64,000 nucleotides of DNA from Nocardia panacis (GTDB lineage Bacteria; Actinomycetota; Actinomycetes; Mycobacteriales; Mycobacteriaceae), in contig NZ_QZFU01000041.1 of the NCBI RefSeq assembly GCF_003598715.1, positions 62,001 to 126,000 on the forward strand. Reading direction: 5' to 3'. Position 1 is the first letter of the stretch. Each line of letters opens with the position of its first letter. Below are positions 31,840-40,607 of this stretch, piece by piece. Below the pieces are notes generated by a model. It had not been told where the DNA came from, searched no databases, and saw only the letters and a program-made list of their open reading frames with translations. The position numbers and the translations under genes were made by a program.

Positions 31840-32739
31840 GTGGCCGAAGAAATGATGCGCGAGGTAGGGCCGTCGCGGATAGCGGTGGCCTATGAGAGTT
31901 TGGGTGAGGTCGGTGCACCGACGGTGCTGCTGATCATGGGTGGCGGCGCGCAGCTGATCCACTGGCCCGATGAGTTCTGCGCGGAACTGGTGGCGCGCGA
32001 ACTGCGGATCGTGCGATTCGACAATCGGGATACCGGCAGGTCGACGCACTTCCCGACGGTCGGGACGCTCGATTTCGATGCGGTGTGGGCGGGTGATTTC
32101 TCGCAGGTGCCCTACACGCTCGCGGATATGGCCGGTGACGCGATCGGCCTGCTGGACGCGCTCGCGGTGGATTCGGCGCATGTCGTCGGTATGTCGCTGG
32201 GCGGCATGATCGCCCAAACGATGGCCATCGAATATCCCGCCCGCATTCGTTCGCTGACCTCGATCGCCTCGACCACCGGTGATTCGTCGGTGGGGGAGTC
32301 GAATTTCGCGGCCATCGGTCCGCTGGGCGAACCGCCGAGCGAGCGCGCCGAATTCATCGCCTGGCAGGTTCGTGCGCTGCGGGCTGTCAGTGGAACGGCT
32401 TTCGAATTCGATGCCGAAGCCGTGGCGCGACGTGCGGGCCTGGCCTTCGATCGCGGCTATGAACCTGCCGGTATGGGTCGGCAAGGCGCGGCGGTGGCGG
32501 CCTACGGCGACCGCACCGCCCGCCTACGGGAGCTGCGGCTGCCGACGCTTGTCATCCACGGCACCGCCGACATCATGATCGGCAGCAGCGGCGGCCGCGC
32601 CACCGCCGCGGCGATACCGGGCGCGGAACTCGAGATCTTCGACGGTATGGGCCATGGCCTGCCGCGCGAACTCTGGTCGACGATCGCCGACCGGATAGCC
32701 GACCTCGTGCATCGCACGGAATCGGCTCGCGCGGTGTGA
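31840..32739 (+). CDS. Alpha/beta-hydrolase
   Basis: The enzyme has 299 residues; its GTG at 31840 follows GAGGTAGC. The hydrolase fold shows the oxyanion region LLIMGGGAQLIHWPDEF, the strand FDNRDTGRS, the nucleophile elbow GMSLGGM (Ser near 119), an acid in IHGTADIMIG and the His in DGMGHGLP. The sequence is close to carboxylesterase or lactonase-like members; the substrate is not predictable. A 281-base gap lies upstream with no visible gene. The reading ends just before two hairpins. Confidence 0.88.
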   Translation: MAEEMMREVGPSRIAVAYESLGEVGAPTVLLIMGGGAQLIHWPDEFCAELVARELRIVRFDNRDTGRSTHFPTVGTLDFDAVWAGDFSQVPYTLADMAGDAIGLLDALAVDSAHVVGMSLGGMIAQTMAIEYPARIRSLTSIASTTGDSSVGESNFAAIGPLGEPPSERAEFIAWQVRALRAVSGTAFEFDAEAVARRAGLAFDRGYEPAGMGRQGAAVAAYGDRTARLRELRLPTLVIHGTADIMIGSSGGRATAAAIPGAELEIFDGMGHGLPRELWSTIADRIADLVHRTESARAV

Positions 32740-32742
32740 GTT

Positions 32743-32776
32743 CGGTGCTGAGCACCGAGGGGTGTGCTCAGCACCG
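32743..32776 (+). terminator. Terminator hairpin after the hydrolase gene
   Basis: CGGTGCTGAGCAC and its exact complement form a 13-bp stem around an 8-base loop, starting three bases after the stop codon. There is no T-run. Confidence 0.7.
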
Positions 32777-32781
32777 GAGGA

Positions 32782-32810
32782 GGAGTGGCGGGTCGTAGAC
32801 CTGCCACTCC
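32782..32810 (-). terminator. Terminator hairpin after the FHA gene
   Basis: GGAGTGGCGGGTC-GTA-GACCTGCCACTCC pairs over 13 bases with one mismatch. It lies five bases from the stop of the leftward FHA gene and back to back with the hydrolase terminator. Confidence 0.65.
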
Positions 32811-32814
32811 CGCC

Positions 32815-35460
32815 CTAATCACCGGGGCGGAAGGTCATGACACGGTTGCTGATTCGGATGAGCCAACCGGGTGGGAGTTCGGTGGGGTCGCCGGTGATGC
32901 GGGTCCACTGGTCCACCGCCGAGGCGGCGATGAAGGTGCCGGAGCGGGTGCCCGCGTCGCGCACATAGACCTTGCCGCGGTCGACGGTGATGTAGGCGTG
33001 CACGCGGGAGACGTGCCGGTCGCGCGGCAGGACCAGCGGTGCGGCGGAAGCCTTCTTCACCAGATCGTCGGACTGCGGGCCGCGCCCGATCACATACGGT
33101 CGGTCCAGTGGATGCACGGAGCCGTCGTGCATGACCAGGGTGCCTGGGCCGTTGCTGCCGGAACCGATTCCGGCGGCCGGGCGCATGATCCGTGTCCGGC
33201 CCTCATCGGGTGGCGGGAACGGGTGCAGGGCAACAGGTTCCAGCGGTGGGGGCGCGGTGTTGTGCGGCGGCCACGAGTGGGCTCGGGAATCCTGGGCCGG
33301 ATAGTTCGGTGGCGGCAGAATCCGGTTCGCTGCCGGGCCTGCCTGAGGTGAGCGATCGATCAGTGTCGGTTCGGCCGCGCGTCCGTACATCGGCATTCCG
33401 TACCGCATCGCGCCGCTGGGCGCTTCGGTTGGACCGATCGGATTCGGTCCCGAAATATGTTCCGGCCGCGTGGATCGCACCGTCGCGTCATTGGCGTGCA
33501 CCGCCTCCTGCGCGGCGGAGTCGGCGGCCGCGTCCCAGGGCGCGGTGGCGGGCTGGTCCTTGGTGTCGATGTGCTCGACCGGTTGCGGAGTGCTCGTCTT
33601 CGCGATATCCACCGGCGCCGAGTGGCTTTCGTCGCCGAATCGGTTGTCGACATCGAATGTGATTGCCGCGCTGGGGGATGCGGTTGCGGCGGCGGGTTCG
33701 GAGCTCTCGGTGAACTCCGGCAATTCACCGGACCACACCTCGTCGGCGGCCCAAGGTGCGGTGGCCGGTTGATCCCCGGTGTCGATCCGGTCGGGTGCGT
33801 CTTCGGGTCGGCCCTGTGTGTCGAGGTCGGGCCTCGGTTCGCGTTCCACTGCTGCGCGCGGCCGTCCGATCGCCTCGGTTCGGGCGTTCGCGGGCTGTTC
33901 GATACCGCTGTGCACGGTTATATCGCTCGACCAGTCGGCCGCGGTGGATCCCGTTGCCGGGTACGGCCATTCAACCGGATCGTGCCGACCTGTCTCGGGC
34001 CCGGAGGGTTGGTTGCTGCTCGGCTGCTCGGAGTTCGTGGCGTCCTGTGCGGTGGCATCGGGGCCGACGACGCCATTGGCCCAATCGTCCATCGCGCTCG
34101 GTTGTCCGAGTGCTTCGGAGTGGCTATAAGGGGTGGCGGCCCAGCCCGATACGCCGTCATGATGTGCGCCTATGACGCCTTGAACGTACGGGGTGGGGTC
34201 GAACTCTTGACCAGGGGTTTCGGAGTGGCCGGCTGTGTCGGGTGTGCCCGGCATCGCCTCGGGCCGGTCGGCTGTCGCGGTCGAGTTCGTCGCGTCGGCC
34301 AAGTCTGCCGCACCGTATCTCGTTGTCTTGGGCCAGTTGATGGCGGCTTCCGCGCTCGACTGTCCGTTGGCGGTGTGGCCCTTGGACTCCGGGGTTGTCT
34401 CGGCGGGGCGGTGCTGCGCGACCGGTCCGCTGTTGTGGACGGCCGTTTCGAGTCCGGCGGTTGCCGGAGTGTCATCGGGTGCCGCTCCGGTGAATCCGGG
34501 TGGGTAGTGCTGTGCCGCCGTGTAGGGGCGCAACGGCGCTTCGGGTTCGGCAGGCGCCTGCGCGCTGAGTGGCTGTTGCGGTCGGTATTGGGTAGTGGCG
34601 TCGAATTCCGCTACCGGGCTCGGCCATGGGGGAGGTGGCGTGTATTCGGGGGTGCGTGGGACGGGCTGGCCGAATCGAGTGGTGGGTCCCCGGGAAGGGT
34701 CGGTGGTGAATCCCGGTGTGGGGAAAGGGTGTCCGAGGCTGGGTTCGCCGGGCCTGCCATTGGTGAAGCCGGGGCGGGTGAAGCCGGGGTGCTGCTCGGG
34801 CTGGGGCTGGAATCCCACGGGGATATAGGGGCGATTCGGCGGGGTGGGGCGAGCGGGCTGGGGAATGGCGGGGTTGGCGTCGGCGGCGGGTTCGGCGGGG
34901 AAGCCGGTATGCGCGGTGGCCGGGCCTGTGGGGGGCGTGAGGAAGCCTGTCGTGGGGCGCGCGGGTTCCGCCCCGGCGGGTTTCTTGGTGCGGCGCACCG
35001 TTTCGAGGACGAATCCGCTGCCCGGCACCACCCCGGAGTGCAGGTCGGAGCGGGGATGGGCGCGGGTGGGTGTGCCGGTATCGGCGCCGACGGTGATGCG
35101 GCGCACGGGTTCTCGGACGATCTCGTCGACCCAGGTGAAGGCGCGCGCGCCGGTGAGGCGGCGCATACCCTCGGCGCCTTCGATGACGGCGCTCACGGGG
35201 CCGCGCAGCAGGATCAGGGTGCCGTCGGCGGTGGGGGCGACCACGCCGAAGGGCGGGGGTTCGGATCCGGTGCCGAAGACCACGGCGGCCAGGCGCTGGG
35301 CGATGGCCGCGCCCGCGTGTCGGTCCTCGGCGACGGCCTCGACCGCACCGAGTATTCGGTCGGTGGAGGCGGTCTCCTCGGCGAGATACACCACGACCTC
35401 GCCGAATCGCGCGATGAGTCCCTCACCAGCCGCGATTGCCACGGATATCTTGCTGCGCAC
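32815..35460 (-). CDS. Large FHA-domain protein with proline-rich middle
   Basis: The product has 881 residues; its GTG (35460) follows GGAAGGAGG. Residues 1-135 form a globular N-terminal domain (VRSKISVAIAAGEGLIARFG, AFTWVDEIVREPVRRI) of a kind often found in actinobacterial signalling proteins. A Pro/Ala/Thr-rich, probably disordered stretch of about 600 residues follows. The FHA domain is at the end (about 770-881), with YVIGRGP, RDRHVSRVHAYI and AGTRSGTFI holding the phosphothreonine-binding Arg and Ser. It should bind a Ser/Thr-kinase-phosphorylated partner. Such proteins often work with T7SS or cell-wall machinery; nothing here decides that. Confidence 0.85.
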   Translation of the reverse strand: MRSKISVAIAAGEGLIARFGEVVVYLAEETASTDRILGAVEAVAEDRHAGAAIAQRLAAVVFGTGSEPPPFGVVAPTADGTLILLRGPVSAVIEGAEGMRRLTGARAFTWVDEIVREPVRRITVGADTGTPTRAHPRSDLHSGVVPGSGFVLETVRRTKKPAGAEPARPTTGFLTPPTGPATAHTGFPAEPAADANPAIPQPARPTPPNRPYIPVGFQPQPEQHPGFTRPGFTNGRPGEPSLGHPFPTPGFTTDPSRGPTTRFGQPVPRTPEYTPPPPWPSPVAEFDATTQYRPQQPLSAQAPAEPEAPLRPYTAAQHYPPGFTGAAPDDTPATAGLETAVHNSGPVAQHRPAETTPESKGHTANGQSSAEAAINWPKTTRYGAADLADATNSTATADRPEAMPGTPDTAGHSETPGQEFDPTPYVQGVIGAHHDGVSGWAATPYSHSEALGQPSAMDDWANGVVGPDATAQDATNSEQPSSNQPSGPETGRHDPVEWPYPATGSTAADWSSDITVHSGIEQPANARTEAIGRPRAAVEREPRPDLDTQGRPEDAPDRIDTGDQPATAPWAADEVWSGELPEFTESSEPAAATASPSAAITFDVDNRFGDESHSAPVDIAKTSTPQPVEHIDTKDQPATAPWDAAADSAAQEAVHANDATVRSTRPEHISGPNPIGPTEAPSGAMRYGMPMYGRAAEPTLIDRSPQAGPAANRILPPPNYPAQDSRAHSWPPHNTAPPPLEPVALHPFPPPDEGRTRIMRPAAGIGSGSNGPGTLVMHDGSVHPLDRPYVIGRGPQSDDLVKKASAAPLVLPRDRHVSRVHAYITVDRGKVYVRDAGTRSGTFIAASAVDQWTRITGDPTELPPGWLIRISNRVMTFRPGD

Positions 35461-35545
35461 GCTGCGCCCTCCTTCCCGGCGCATGAAACCGGCGTCCAAG
35501 CCAGGATAGTGGTTCGCGCGGGGTCCTCGCGCCGCCCGCTTCGGC

Positions 35546-36193
35546 TCACCAGTTGTCCCAGTGCAGCACCTGCGCGCGCGGAATCCGCGGGGCCGGTTTG
35601 AATTCGGTGCCCAGGGTGTAGGCGAGGGGGATCAGCGCGGCGAGCATCACATCCCGGTGCGGGACGCCGAGGGTTTGGGCGAGTTCACGTTCCAGCGGAC
35701 CCTGTGCCGAGGTCCACACGGTGCCGAGGCCGCGGGCGCGGGCGGCGAGCATGAAGCTCCATACGGCCGGGAGGATGGAACCCCAGGTATTGGCTTGGAT
35801 CTCGACCGGGGCGCGGTCGGTGCGGCCCTCGATGGCGGGGATGACGTAGGCGGGCACCCGGTGCGCGTTGTCGAGCAGGTGGCGCAGTCCGTCGAATACC
35901 GCGGCGGTGGAGGCGGGGTGGTGGTTCATGCGGCGAATGTCGTTGTGGCTCAACGGTTGGCCCGAACCCGATGCGGTGGCGCGGCGGAAGATGTCGGCGA
36001 CCTGCGCGCGCTTGCGCTCGTCGGTCACGACCAGGAAGTGCCAGCGCTGGCGGTTGCGTCCGGTGGGCGCCTGGGTGGCCAGGTCGACGCATTCCTCGAT
36101 CAGGCGCCGAGGCACCGGCCGGGTGAAGTCGAGGCGTTTGCGCACCGCCCTGGTGGTGGAAAGCAGCTCGTCGGGGGTGAGGTCGAGGGTCAT
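35546..36193 (-). CDS. Nitroreductase-family flavoprotein
   Basis: This 215-residue enzyme has the FMN-binding N-terminal patch TTRAVRKRLDFTRPV and QAPTGRNRQRWHFLVV, a dimer-interface middle (NTWGSILPAVWSFMLAARAR GLG) and the C-terminal GTVWTSAQGP. These enzymes use FMN and NAD(P)H to reduce nitro compounds, quinones or dehydrogenate substrates. It is divergent from a MarR regulator, with its promoter overlapping a palindrome, which suggests control by that regulator. Confidence 0.88.
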   Translation of the reverse strand: MTLDLTPDELLSTTRAVRKRLDFTRPVPRRLIEECVDLATQAPTGRNRQRWHFLVVTDERKRAQVADIFRRATASGSGQPLSHNDIRRMNHHPASTAAVFDGLRHLLDNAHRVPAYVIPAIEGRTDRAPVEIQANTWGSILPAVWSFMLAARARGLGTVWTSAQGPLERELAQTLGVPHRDVMLAALIPLAYTLGTEFKPAPRIPRAQVLHWDNW

Positions 36194-36228
36194 GGGTTCG
36201 CTCCGCGACTAGAGGAATCAGTGCCAAG

Positions 36229-36283
36229 AAGATATTGGCGAAGATAATCTGTTGTCAAACAATCTGCTTCCGGATGGTAGTCT
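36229..36283. promoter_or_regulatory. Divergent promoters and MarR operator
   Basis: Leftward: TTGACA (minus strand, 36253-36258), 18 bases, TATCTT (36229-36234), for the nitroreductase. The -35 is embedded in the palindrome TTGT-CAA-ACAA (36252-36262). Rightward: TAGTCT (36278-36283) lies seven bases before the MarR ATG, so that mRNA is probably leaderless. Binding to the palindrome would affect both genes. Confidence 0.5.
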
Positions 36284-36289
36284 GTCGAC

Positions 36290-36751
36290 ATGAGATCCGG
36301 CGCCGAGCCCGACAGGGCGAACTACTTTCCGCGCCTCGCCGACGAGCGGGTCGATATCGCGCTGTGTCGGGCCGCCGCGCAGGTGGCCAAGGCGGCCGAG
36401 ACCCACGCGGGCGCACAGGGACTCGGCGTCGGCCAGCATCTGGTGCTGAAGATGCTGGCGGGCGCGGGACCGTGCGCGCAGCAGACGCTCTGCGAGGAAT
36501 TGCGGATCGATCGCAGCGTGATGGTGGGTCTCTGCGACGACTTGGAAGGCGCCGAATACATACGTCGCGAACGCAATCCGAAGGATCGGCGCTCCTATGC
36601 GGTCACCGTCACCGAGGCGGGTCTGACCCGGCTGAAGCAGGCGGAAGGCGCGGTCCCCGGATTTCTCGACGCGACCTTCGCCCCGCTGAGTGTCGCCGAA
36701 CGCCGACAGCTCACCGACCTGCTCGGAAAGCTGTTGGGCATCGGGGAATAG
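36290..36751 (+). CDS. MarR-family regulator
   Basis: The 153-residue product has a winged helix-turn-helix at about residues 55-115 (GPCAQQTLCEELRIDRSVMV, GLCDDLEGAEYIRRERNPKD, RRSYAVTVTEAG). The wing residues RNPKDRRSY are typical. Dimer helices flank it at both ends. Located 96 bases from the divergent nitroreductase gene, it likely represses that gene in response to a phenolic, quinone or similar ligand. Its own mRNA appears leaderless. Confidence 0.88.
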   Translation: MRSGAEPDRANYFPRLADERVDIALCRAAAQVAKAAETHAGAQGLGVGQHLVLKMLAGAGPCAQQTLCEELRIDRSVMVGLCDDLEGAEYIRRERNPKDRRSYAVTVTEAGLTRLKQAEGAVPGFLDATFAPLSVAERRQLTDLLGKLLGIGE

Positions 36752-36754
36752 CGC

Positions 36755-38287
36755 TCAGTCGAAGAGCTTTTCGGCAGCGGGCAGGGCCGCTGCCCGGTCC
36801 TCGGCGACCAACCCGATGCGGGTGCGTCGGTCGAGAAGGTCCTCGGGCGTCAATGCGCCTTCGTGGGAGATGCCGTAGGCGAATTCCGCCGCGGTGACAT
36901 CTATTCCGGGTGCGACCGGTTCGCGCGAGGACGGATCCGCCGACAGGACGACCGATGCCGCACTGCCGTAGCGCTCGATGAGCAGCGGGGGGATCGCCAG
37001 TCTGTCGCGCGCCGCGCCGGATACCGCCCCGACGAGCGGCAGCCGTCGGGTCCGACACGGACCCGCGGCGATGCCGACGCGCGCGACGGCGGCATCGATC
37101 GCGTCCTCGGCCATGCGTCGGTAGGTGGTGAGTTTGCCGCCGACAATGGTGATGATGCCGGAGGGGGAGTGCAGGACCGCGTGCTTGCGGGAGATATCGG
37201 CGGTGCTGTCCTCGGCGGTCTTCAACAGTGGACGCAGGCCGGCGAAAGAACCGCGAATATCGCCGCGGGTCAGGGGTTCCCGCAGTGCCTGGTTGATGGT
37301 GTCGAGCAGGAAGTCGATCTCGGATTCGCTGGGCTTCGGTTCGTCCGGAATGGGGCCGGGCGCGTCCTCGTCGGTGAGGCCGAGGTAGACGCGGCCGTGC
37401 GGGGCGGGCAGGGCGAAGACGAACCGGCTGATACTGCCCGGCACCGGCACGGTGAGCGAGGCGGTGAGCCCGCCGAAGGCGGCGGCGTCGAAGACCAGGT
37501 GGGTGCCCCGGCTCGGACGCAGTTCGATGCTCTCGTCGACCGTATCGGCCCAGACGCCGGTGGCATTGACCACCGCGCCCGCGCGCAGGTCGAGGGTCGC
37601 GCCGGTCAGCGTATCCCGCAGGGTGGCCGAATTGCCTTGCACTGCGATGGCTTCGACCCTGGTGAGGACGGTCGCGCCCGCCGCCGCGGCCGTCCGGGCC
37701 AATGCGACTACCAATCGGGCGTCGTCGACCAGTTGACCGTCCCACGCTTGGAGGCCGCCGCGCAGCCCGGCCCGCCGCACCGTCGGCGCGAGCCGCAGCG
37801 CCTCGGCCGCCGCCACCCGGCGTGCGCGCGGCAGCAGCGCGGGCGGTGTTCCCGCGCTGCGACGCAGGGCGTCTCCCGCGACGAAGCCCGCCCGGATCAG
37901 CGTGCGCTGCGACGGTCGGATCTGCGGCAGCAGCGGCACCAGTTGCGGCAGCGGACGCACGAGATGCGGTGCGGTGCGCCGCATCAGGATGCCGCGCTCG
38001 ACCGCGCTCTCGTGCGCGATGCCGACCTGTCCGCTCGCGAGGTAGCGCAGCCCGCCGTGCACGAGTTTGGAACTCCACCGGCTGGTGCCGAACGCCAGAT
38101 CGTGTCGCTCGACAAGTACGGTGCGCAGTCCGCGGGCGGCGGCGTCGAGTGCCGCACCCGCGCCGGTGACGCCGCCGCCGATGACCAGCACATCGACCTG
38201 TGGGTCGTCGCCGAGTGCGCGCAGTTCCCGCGCGCGTCGTGCGGCGTTGAGCGCCGAATCTCCGGTGGTGCGCGTATTCCGGGTCAT
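36755..38287 (-). CDS. glpD: Glycerol-3-phosphate dehydrogenase (FAD)
   Basis: This is a 510-residue flavoenzyme. FAD-binding VDVLVIGGGVTGAGAALDAA is near residues 32-51, and the GlpD signature TSRWSSKLVHGGLRYLASG near 68-87. The conserved SRKHAVL and GGKLTTYRRMAEDA are in the C-terminal half. It oxidises glycerol 3-phosphate to DHAP at the membrane, feeding electrons to quinone. The ATG (38287) forms TGATG with the TetR stop. DHAP is the precursor of the ether-lipid reaction of the divergent gene, so the two sides of the operator form one metabolic unit. Confidence 0.93.
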   Translation of the reverse strand: MTRNTRTTGDSALNAARRARELRALGDDPQVDVLVIGGGVTGAGAALDAAARGLRTVLVERHDLAFGTSRWSSKLVHGGLRYLASGQVGIAHESAVERGILMRRTAPHLVRPLPQLVPLLPQIRPSQRTLIRAGFVAGDALRRSAGTPPALLPRARRVAAAEALRLAPTVRRAGLRGGLQAWDGQLVDDARLVVALARTAAAAGATVLTRVEAIAVQGNSATLRDTLTGATLDLRAGAVVNATGVWADTVDESIELRPSRGTHLVFDAAAFGGLTASLTVPVPGSISRFVFALPAPHGRVYLGLTDEDAPGPIPDEPKPSESEIDFLLDTINQALREPLTRGDIRGSFAGLRPLLKTAEDSTADISRKHAVLHSPSGIITIVGGKLTTYRRMAEDAIDAAVARVGIAAGPCRTRRLPLVGAVSGAARDRLAIPPLLIERYGSAASVVLSADPSSREPVAPGIDVTAAEFAYGISHEGALTPEDLLDRRTRIGLVAEDRAAALPAAEKLFD

Positions 38288-38898
38288 CACAAGCCCTTTC
38301 CTAGCGGGTCCAGGTATCCGCTCAGCGCGGCGGTGAGTTCGGTGTCGAGGTCGGGTCCGGCGAGCAGTGCGGCGACGGTGCCTGCGGATTGGACCGCCGA
38401 CTGGGCGATGAGCAGCAGCATGGTCGCCATCTGCTCGGGTTCGCCGCCGCGAATGGATCCGTCCTGCTGTCCGAACCTGATGCTTGCGGCGAACAGGTCG
38501 ATGAGCATGCGCTGATTGCGCCCGAGTCGACCGAAGACGTAGGTCAGCATCAGGTCGGTGTCGGTGCGAAAGATCTTGTCGAACAGCGGATTCGTGCGGA
38601 CGGTCGCCGCGCCCGCGACAATGCCGTCGACCAGTCTGGCGCGGCCGGTTCCGGTGGTGGGCATGGCGACGGCGACGATCTCGCGCAATTCGCGCACCAG
38701 CAGTTCCGCCACGAGCGATCCGGTATCGGGCCAGCGCCGATAGACGGTGGGCCTGCTGACACCCGCGCGGCGGGCCACCTCGGTGAGGGTGGTCCGGCGC
38801 ATCCCGAATTCCCGCACGCAGTCGCGCGCGGCCGCCAGGATCGCGAGATCGATTGCGGAAAGCGGGATTTCGGCCTCGGTGCGGCCGTGGTCTGGCAT
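38287..38898 (-). CDS. TetR-family regulator of the glycerolipid block
   Basis: This protein of 203 residues has its TetR helix-turn-helix at about 15-62 (AILAAARDCVREFGMRRTTL, TEVARRAGVSRPTVYRRWPD). The remainder is the helical ligand and dimer domain. It is co-directional with and overlaps glpD and is divergent from agpS across a 33-base palindrome at 38929-38961. The order glpD-tetR / alkyl-DHAP synthase-diacylglycerol kinase matches Rv2249c-Rv2252 of M. tuberculosis. It is likely an autorepressor of both arms. Confidence 0.9.
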   Translation of the reverse strand: MPDHGRTEAEIPLSAIDLAILAAARDCVREFGMRRTTLTEVARRAGVSRPTVYRRWPDTGSLVAELLVRELREIVAVAMPTTGTGRARLVDGIVAGAATVRTNPLFDKIFRTDTDLMLTYVFGRLGRNQRMLIDLFAASIRFGQQDGSIRGGEPEQMATMLLLIAQSAVQSAGTVAALLAGPDLDTELTAALSGYLDPLGKGL

Positions 38899-38928
38899 GC
38901 GGGAATCACCACCGGAGTTCGAGGTATC

Positions 38929-38961
38929 GTTACTGCTTGACAGTCTATGTCAAACTGTAAC
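38929..38961. promoter_or_regulatory. Extended TetR operator
   Basis: GTTAC-N3-TTGACA-N5-TGTCAA-N3-GTAAC is symmetric over 33 bases with perfect arms. It fills the 65-base gap between tetR (start 38898) and agpS (start 38964) and ends two bases before the agpS ATG. The TTGACA halves may serve as -35 boxes for both directions. Confidence 0.75.
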
Positions 38962-38963
38962 GC

Positions 38964-40607
38964 ATGGTCGAGACGCAGCGACAGGACAGCGCCGCCGACA
39001 GTCCCGCGACGAGCGGCGATACGGCGGGTATGGTGTGGGACGCCTGGGGTATTCCGGCCGGACACAAACCGCTCTCGGCGCAGGTCCGCAATCTGCTCGC
39101 GCAGGTCTTCGGAATCTCCGGCGACCCGTTGGCGCGCCGCGACGAGGGCGATGTGCCGCTGCGCGCGTCCGCGCTCCGGCAGGACGCGCGCGCGGGTTTG
39201 AGTGCGGTGGTCGGTGCGGCGCATGTCTCGGTCGACCACGATGATCGGCTGCGGCACGCGGGCGGCAAGAGCACCCCGGATCTGCTGCGTCGCCGGGCGC
39301 AGGGTCCGCAGGATGCCCCGGATGCCGTCGTCTTCCCCGCCGATCACGAGCAGGTGCTCGCCGTGCTGGCCTACTGCGCCGAGAATGCCGTCGCCGTGGT
39401 GCCTTTCGGCGGCGGCACCAGTGTGGTCGGCGGTGTCGAACCACTGCGCGGCCGGTTCGCGACGGTCATCGCGCTGGATCTGCGGCGGCTCGACACGGTC
39501 ACCGGAATCGATCCGATCAGCGGCACGGCGGTGCTCGGTGCCGGGCTCACCGGCCCGCGCGCCGAGGAATTGCTTGCCGCGCACGGACTTTCGCTCGGCC
39601 ACTTCCCGCAGAGCTTCCAATTCGCCAGTATCGGCGGATTCGCGGCGACCCGCTCGTCCGGACAGGCATCGGCGGGCTACGGCCGTTTCGACGACATGGT
39701 TCAGCGTCTGCGGGTGGCCACCCCAAGCGGCACAATGGATATGGGCCGCGCGCCCGCCTCGGCCGCCGGACCTGATCTGCGCGAGCTGTTCGTGGGCTCG
39801 GAGGGCACGCTCGGGGTGATCACCGAGGTCACCGTGCGGGTGCACCCGGTGCCGGAAACCACTGCGTACCAGGCGTGGTCGTTCCCGGACTTCGCGACCG
39901 GAGCGGCGGCACTGCGCGCGGTGGTCCAGGCGGGCGCCGCGCCCACCGTGCTTCGACTGTCCGACGAGGCGGAGACCGGCGTGAACCTGGCCCGTGCGGG
40001 CGATATCGGCGGCGCGGCGGTGACGGGTTGTCTAGCCGTCACGACCTTCGAGGGCAGCGCCGCGCACGTGGCCGCGCGCAGCGCCGAGGCGTACGACCTG
40101 CTGGCAGCCGCGGGCGGAAAGGCACTGGGGGAGACTCCGGCCCGCGAATGGGAGCACGGCCGCTTCGCCGCGCCCTATATGCGCGACGCGCTCCTGGATC
40201 TCGGCGTGCTCTGCGAAACCCTGGAGACCGCGACCAATTGGTCGAACCTGTCCGAGCTGAAGGCGAAAGTCACTGCGGCGCTGACGGATTCGCTCACCGC
40301 GCAGGGCACCCCCGCACTGGTGATGTGCCATATCTCGCACAGCTACCCGACCGGCGCCTCGCTGTACTTCACCGTCATCGCCAAACAGCTCGATGACCCG
40401 ATCGCCCAGTGGCACAGGGCGAAAAACGCCGTGGGCGACGCGATCGTGGCGTCGGGCGGCACCATCACCCACCACCACGCGGTCGGCGCGGACCACCGCC
40501 CCTGGATGTCGGCCGAGATCGGCGAACTCGGCGTGCGGGTGCTGCGCGCGGTCAAGGCCGAATTGGATCCCACGGGCATCCTCAATCCTGGAAAGCTGGT
40601 TCCGTGA
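38964..40607 (+). CDS. Alkyldihydroxyacetonephosphate synthase-like FAD enzyme
   Basis: The product has 547 residues. The FAD-binding PCMH domain covers about 120-300 with VVPFGGGTSVVGGVEP and GLSLGHFPQSFQFASIGGFA followed by TRSSGQASAGYGRFDDMVQ, the AGPS fingerprint. The C-terminal part has ISHSYPTGASLYFT and GTITHHHAVGADHRPW, which hold catalytic His residues. AGPS enzymes exchange the acyl group of acyl-DHAP for a fatty alcohol, forming ether lipids; the bacterial substrate may differ. It is coupled to a lipid kinase downstream by GTGA and faces glpD, which supplies DHAP. Confidence 0.88.
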   Translation: MVETQRQDSAADSPATSGDTAGMVWDAWGIPAGHKPLSAQVRNLLAQVFGISGDPLARRDEGDVPLRASALRQDARAGLSAVVGAAHVSVDHDDRLRHAGGKSTPDLLRRRAQGPQDAPDAVVFPADHEQVLAVLAYCAENAVAVVPFGGGTSVVGGVEPLRGRFATVIALDLRRLDTVTGIDPISGTAVLGAGLTGPRAEELLAAHGLSLGHFPQSFQFASIGGFAATRSSGQASAGYGRFDDMVQRLRVATPSGTMDMGRAPASAAGPDLRELFVGSEGTLGVITEVTVRVHPVPETTAYQAWSFPDFATGAAALRAVVQAGAAPTVLRLSDEAETGVNLARAGDIGGAAVTGCLAVTTFEGSAAHVAARSAEAYDLLAAAGGKALGETPAREWEHGRFAAPYMRDALLDLGVLCETLETATNWSNLSELKAKVTAALTDSLTAQGTPALVMCHISHSYPTGASLYFTVIAKQLDDPIAQWHRAKNAVGDAIVASGGTITHHHAVGADHRPWMSAEIGELGVRVLRAVKAELDPTGILNPGKLVP

